The notes under the pieces: generated by a model
Told to the model about the DNA's origin: nothing
Databases searched by the model: none
The model's input: only the letters and a program-made list of their open reading frames with translations
Shown here: in pieces, positions 60,280-64,000 of the stretch
How the letters are laid out: the number at the start of each line of letters is the position of its first letter
How positions within the stretch are numbered: the first letter of the stretch is position 1
Position numbers and translations under genes: made by a program
Assembly (NCBI GenBank): GCA_041906305.1
Contig: JAYRJL010000007.1
Span: forward strand, 1 to 64,000
From: SHVZ01 sp041906305
GTDB lineage: Bacteria > Pseudomonadota > Alphaproteobacteria > SHVZ01
Direction: 5' to 3'
DNA: 64,000 nucleotides

Positions 60280-61259
60280 CCGCGCTGGTCGAAGCCCGCT
60301 CGGTCGGCAAGACCTTCGACCTGCGCCGGGGCCTGCAGCGCTTCATGGCGCCGAAGCCTGGCAGCGCGGTCCGCGCCGTCGACGGCATCGACCTCGACAT
60401 CGAGCGTGGCGAGACCGTCGGCCTGATCGGCGAGAGCGGCAGCGGCAAGTCGACCCTGGGTCGCCTCATCCTCAAGCTGCAGACCCTGACCGAGGGGGCC
60501 GTCCGTTTCGACGGCGTCGACCTGGCAAGCGTTCCGGCCGATGAGCTGACACGGCTCCGCCGCCGCATGCAGATCATCTTCCAGGATCCCTACGCCTCGC
60601 TGAACCCGCGCCACACGGTGGAGGAGATCGTCGGCCTCGGCCTTCGCGTGCACGAGAGCCTGACGCCGGACCAGGTTCGGGACCGTGTCGTCGAGATGCT
60701 GGAGCGGGTCGGGCTCGGGACGGCTCATCTTCGCCGCTATCCGCATCAGTTTTCGGGGGGCCAGCGTCAACGCATCGGCATCGCCCGGGCGCTGGTGCTG
60801 CGCCCTTCCTTCGTCGTCTGCGACGAACCGGTCTCGGCGCTCGACGTGTCGGTTCAGGCCCAGATCATCCGGCTGCTGGGCGATCTCAAGCGCGACCTTG
60901 GCCTGACATATCTTTTCATCTCCCACGACCTTGCCGTGGTCGCGCATCTGAGCGACCGGATCGCGGTCATGTATCTCGGCCGCATCGTCGAAGTCGGTCC
61001 GGCACGTGAGATCGTCACGGCGCCCAAGCACCCCTATACCCAGGCGTTGCTCGCCGCCGTGCCGCGGACGGATCGCGCACTGGGCGAAAAGCGACCGCGC
61101 CTTTCCGGCGAGGCTCCGTCGTCTCTGTCGCCGCCTGCCGGCTGCGCCTTCCACACCCGTTGCCCGCGCGCGATGCCGGTCTGCCGCGAGATGGCGCCGA
61201 TGCCGCGTCGAGCCGCAGACGGTCACCAAGTCTCGTGTCACCTCATCGAGGAGGTCTGA
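60276..61259 (+). CDS. Dpp/Opp-type ABC transporter ATP-binding protein (DppF-like), cluster 2
   Basis: This 327-aa ATPase has Walker A GESGSGKST, Q-loop FQDPYASLNP, signature FSGGQRQR, Walker B FVVCDEP, His switch ISHD and the C-terminal CAFHTRCPRAMPVC. The start is GTG 60276; the stop overlaps the C45 gene (TGATG). Confidence 0.93.
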   Translation: MTALVEARSVGKTFDLRRGLQRFMAPKPGSAVRAVDGIDLDIERGETVGLIGESGSGKSTLGRLILKLQTLTEGAVRFDGVDLASVPADELTRLRRRMQIIFQDPYASLNPRHTVEEIVGLGLRVHESLTPDQVRDRVVEMLERVGLGTAHLRRYPHQFSGGQRQRIGIARALVLRPSFVVCDEPVSALDVSVQAQIIRLLGDLKRDLGLTYLFISHDLAVVAHLSDRIAVMYLGRIVEVGPAREIVTAPKHPYTQALLAAVPRTDRALGEKRPRLSGEAPSSLSPPAGCAFHTRCPRAMPVCREMAPMPRRAADGHQVSCHLIEEV

Positions 61260-62386
61260 TGTCCCCCCTGAACGCCCGTCCGGACCAGCCGCTGCATCAT
61301 TCCGGCACGCCGTTCCAGCGCGGCCGGATGCAGGCGACGCTCTGCCCGGACATGATCGACTTTGTCCGCACCGCCGTCTCGGCGCGGATGGAGGAGACCA
61401 AGGCGGCGCTGGCGCTTCCTGAGGCCAAGGCACTGATCAAGGGCAACCGCACCTACACCGAGAAGCACTATCCCGAGATCATCGAGGAGATGCAGGGCAT
61501 CTGCGAAGGCTTCGGGCTCGAGCTCGATACGCTCTTCGACTACATGCACTGCGCGGTCGCCTCTGACCTGGGTCAGATGGCGGAGCGTCTGCCGGAGGGC
61601 TGCACCTCCTTCGCCGTTGCCAATCCGGAGCTCGGTGCCGTGGTCGCCAAGAACCGCGACTACCGGCCCGAGCACATTCCGATCCAGCGCGCCTTCCGTC
61701 ACCGCGATCCGGCCTGGGGCCGGCGTGAGGTTCTGTGCCTGGGATCGCTCGGGAGTCCCGGCAACTTCTCGAGCGGCATGAACTCCGATGGGCTCGCGGT
61801 CACCGATACCAACAGCCGCACGACCGACCACGGCGTCGGCATGCACCGCTACTTCCTGCTGACCTGGCTGCTGGTCCATTGCGGCTCGGTTGACGAGGCG
61901 CTGGATCGCATCCTCGGCATGCCGCATGTCGGTGGCGGGCTGCTGATCCTGGGTGACGCGGGCGGCACGGTCGCCGCGGTCGAGCTCGGCCACCGGAAGG
62001 TCGGCCATGAGAAGAAGGTCCGGGGCCGCGTCGGCCGCGCCAATCACTTCGTCACCAACGGCATGGACCGGGTCAACCTGCGTACGCCGGACAGCGAGGC
62101 GCAATCCTGCCATTCCGACCGTCGCCATCCGACCTTGCAGAAGCGCCTCGCCGATGCGCCCGCATCCTTCGGCATCGCCGAGGCTGCGCGTCTCGCCTCG
62201 TATCACGGCGAGGAGGGCGGAGAGGGCTTCTGCCGCCATGGTGCCAGGGACCTCGGCAACACGATCTCCTGCGCCCTCTACGCCACGCGCCCGCGCACGC
62301 TCACTTTCACCGCCGGAAATCCCTGCGAGGCCGACTGGCGGCTGTTCGACTTTTCGCCCGACACCTCAACCCGTCTTGCGTCCTAA
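61259..62386 (+). CDS. C45-family peptidase/acyltransferase (isopenicillin N acyltransferase-like)
   Basis: The 375-aa Ntn-hydrolase has the likely nucleophile Cys115 in EGCTSFAV, with AVVAKNRDYRP and GSPGNFSSGMNSDGLAVTDTNS downstream, matching the acyl-CoA:6-aminopenicillanate acyltransferase family. These enzymes cleave or form amide bonds. Here, at the end of a dipeptide-type ABC operon, it more likely deacylates an imported amide. The residues before Cys115 would be removed by self-cleavage if the enzyme matures in the usual way. Confidence 0.83.
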   Translation: MSPLNARPDQPLHHSGTPFQRGRMQATLCPDMIDFVRTAVSARMEETKAALALPEAKALIKGNRTYTEKHYPEIIEEMQGICEGFGLELDTLFDYMHCAVASDLGQMAERLPEGCTSFAVANPELGAVVAKNRDYRPEHIPIQRAFRHRDPAWGRREVLCLGSLGSPGNFSSGMNSDGLAVTDTNSRTTDHGVGMHRYFLLTWLLVHCGSVDEALDRILGMPHVGGGLLILGDAGGTVAAVELGHRKVGHEKKVRGRVGRANHFVTNGMDRVNLRTPDSEAQSCHSDRRHPTLQKRLADAPASFGIAEAARLASYHGEEGGEGFCRHGARDLGNTISCALYATRPRTLTFTAGNPCEADWRLFDFSPDTSTRLAS

Positions 62387-62398
62387 CGGAGTTCCTCC

Positions 62399-63787
62399 AT
62401 GCCTTCGGTCAAGATCCTCTGTCCCACCGGACATCTCAGCTTCACGCCGCTCGAGAAGGCCAGCTTCCTTCTCGGCTGCGAGCAGAAGCCCGACTTCATC
62501 ATCGCCGACGCGGGCAGCTGCGACATGGGCCCGCGTCCGCTCGGCGCCGACCAGCATGTGAGCCTTGAGGCCTGGCAGCGCCAGGACCTCGAGATCATGC
62601 TGCTGAAGTCGCGCGAGCTGGGCGTACCGATGATCGTGGGATCGGCTTCCGATACCGGCACCGATCGCGGCGTCGACCAGTTCGTCGGCCTGATCGCCGA
62701 CATCGCCCGCGAGCACAAGCTGAAGCCGTTCAAGCTGGCGGCAATCTACGCCGAAGTGCCGGTTGCCGAGCTCAAGCGCCGGCAGGCCGCGGGCGCCAGG
62801 ATCATGGGCCTCGATGGCCGCGAGGACGCCGATGCGCGCGTGCTCGACCGCACCAGCCGCGCGGTCGCGGTCATGAACGCCGAGCCGATCCGGGCTGCGC
62901 TCCGCGCCGGGGCGGACGTCGTCATCGCCGGCCGCAGCAGCGACTGCGCCATCTTCGCCGCGCCGTTGCTCGAGGCCGGGCTCTCGCCGGCGGTCTCCTA
63001 CTATGCCGGCAAGCTGATGGAATGCGCCTCTTTCTGCGCCGAGCCGTTCATGGGCAAGGAGTCGATCCTCGGCCGCATCGAGGGCGAGGACGTCTATGTC
63101 ACAGCCATGCATCCCGGCCAGCGCTGCACGCCGGCCTCGATCGCCAGCCATTCCATGTACGAGCGCACCAATCCCTATCGGGAATACGTCGCCGGCGGCT
63201 ATGTCGACATGAGCAAGTGCGCCTACAAGCAGACCGATCCGAAGACGACGGTCGCCAACGGTGCGACCTTCGTCGCCGACGAGGTCTGCAAGGTGAAGAT
63301 CGAGGGCGCCGGCCTTGTCGGTCAGCGCCGTCTCGCCGTGGTCGGCATCCGCGACCCGCAGACGATCCGCCTGATCGACAAGGCGATCGACTGGGCCAAG
63401 GGCAAGCTCGCCGAACGCTATGGCCCGATCGGCGGCGACTACGACGTCTTCTATCATCGCTACGGCCGCGACGCGGTGATGGAGGAGCTGGACCCGTCGC
63501 CGGACCTTCAGCCGCACGAGCTCGGCATCGTCGTCGAGGTCGTGGCCCAGGACGGCGGCCGCGCCCAGGAGATCTGCGCGCTCGCGGCCCGCAACCTGTT
63601 CTACGCCCGCCTGCCGGAGGTGAAGGGCACGGCCGGTACCGCCGCGCTGATGTCCGACGAGATCCTGATCGGCGAGCCCGGCTATGAATGGACCCTCAAC
63701 CACGTGATCGAGGTCAAGAATCCGATGGAGCTGTTCCGTCTCCGCCATCTCGTCATCGAGGGCGGCGCTGCGAAGGAGGCCGCGTGA
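62399..63787 (+). CDS. AtuA-like (DUF1446) family protein
   Basis: This 462-aa protein resembles the acyclic terpene utilisation AtuA family: an ADAGSCDMGPR segment near residue 36, VGSASDTGTD, VIAGRSSDCAIFAA and HPGQRCTPASIASHSMYER. The reaction of the family is not settled; members lie in catabolic operons. Its neighbour, the DUF4387 protein, is coupled by a TGATG overlap, a pairing often seen. It follows the C45 gene by 12 bp. Confidence 0.82.
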   Translation: MPSVKILCPTGHLSFTPLEKASFLLGCEQKPDFIIADAGSCDMGPRPLGADQHVSLEAWQRQDLEIMLLKSRELGVPMIVGSASDTGTDRGVDQFVGLIADIAREHKLKPFKLAAIYAEVPVAELKRRQAAGARIMGLDGREDADARVLDRTSRAVAVMNAEPIRAALRAGADVVIAGRSSDCAIFAAPLLEAGLSPAVSYYAGKLMECASFCAEPFMGKESILGRIEGEDVYVTAMHPGQRCTPASIASHSMYERTNPYREYVAGGYVDMSKCAYKQTDPKTTVANGATFVADEVCKVKIEGAGLVGQRRLAVVGIRDPQTIRLIDKAIDWAKGKLAERYGPIGGDYDVFYHRYGRDAVMEELDPSPDLQPHELGIVVEVVAQDGGRAQEICALAARNLFYARLPEVKGTAGTAALMSDEILIGEPGYEWTLNHVIEVKNPMELFRLRHLVIEGGAAKEAA

Positions 63788-64000
63788 TGACCGCGACCCG
63801 TCTGCGCGAGCTGGCCTCGACCATCCGGTCCAAGAATGCCGGCGTCGACCACATCACCTTCGACGTGATCTTCCGCGAGCGCGCGAACTTCGAGCGCGTG
63901 CGCGACTCCGGCGTTCTCGCCGAGGCGAAGATCCCGGCTCTGTTCAACCTGGATCCAAAGCGGATCACGCACTACTGCGTGTTCGAGCCGGCGAACGCGA
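63787..64000 (+). CDS. DUF4387-family protein (3' end outside window)
   Basis: The first 71 codons are visible: an N-terminal helix with LRELASTIRSKNAGVDH, then FDVIFRERANFERVRDS and a core reading AKIPALFNLDPKRITHYCVFEP. This is the DUF4387 pattern, a small partner domain that commonly follows or is fused to AtuA-like proteins. The start overlaps the AtuA-like stop. No function is established. Confidence 0.75.
   Translation, partial: MTATRLRELASTIRSKNAGVDHITFDVIFRERANFERVRDSGVLAEAKIPALFNLDPKRITHYCVFEPANA

Noticed and set aside
1..64000. CRISPR array, rRNA, prophage or replication origin
   Set aside because: No regularly spaced repeats, rRNA-like conserved stretches, phage gene blocks or DnaA-box clusters were noticed anywhere in the window.

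Overview
The window is high-GC bacterial DNA with long overlapping operons and frequent GTG/TTG starts. The hom-glpX-recJ order, the complete nirS/heme d1 cluster with a NirI-type protein, and the TRAP and dipeptide ABC transporters point to a free-living denitrifying alphaproteobacterium, probably Rhodospirillales-like. That placement is an inference from gene order and protein style; no rRNA is present.

Layout. 1-5.9 kb is ordinary housekeeping: the end of an OmpA-family protein, homoserine dehydrogenase, class II fructose-bisphosphatase, RecJ, a DMT exporter and tRNA-Glu. After a 0.4-kb gap with a possible transposase remnant, 6.3-17.1 kb is an exopolysaccharide locus of the Wzx/Wzy type. 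It holds a GH18 hydrolase, an initiating sugar-phosphate transferase, a flippase, a GumC-like co-polymerase whose ATPase motif is degenerate, a GumB/Wza-like export lipoprotein, a polymerase, a WecG/TagA transferase and a GMC oxidoreductase.

17.2-40 kb is a denitrification island. Two Crp/Fnr regulators lie divergent to the nir genes. Four near-identical TTGAC-N4-GTCAA palindromes precede (i) a CbiX-like chelatase and a TrpD-like protein, (ii) nirS-nirE-nirC-nirF-nirD-nirL-nirG-nirH-nirJ-nirN, (iii) a NirI/NosR-like flavoprotein, an ApbE flavin transferase and cytochrome c, and (iv) an operon with a CuA subunit II and a heme-copper subunit I. That subunit I has all six histidine ligands, but the catalytic Tyr of oxygen reductases is Gln. 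This suggests a non-canonical nitric oxide reductase (eNOR/sNOR-like) as partner of NirS, since no norCB or nosZ is present. The same operon encodes heme o synthase, a SCO-type copper chaperone, a fusion of cytochrome b, ferredoxin and an MvhD-like domain, an unknown anchored periplasmic protein and bacteriohemerythrin. This operon is the most novel part of the window.

40-50.9 kb is a peptide/amide module under a MarR regulator: D-aminopeptidase, RidA, a Dpp-type ABC transporter, a creatininase-family hydrolase, a solute-binding protein, an isoaspartyl peptidase/asparaginase and a ketopantoate-reductase-like enzyme. 50.9-64 kb is a second catabolic module around a GntR/UTRA regulator. On one side is a TRAP transporter with a phytanoyl-CoA-dioxygenase-like enzyme. 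On the other is a second full Dpp-type ABC transporter, a C45 acyltransferase/peptidase, an AtuA-like protein and the start of a DUF4387 protein.
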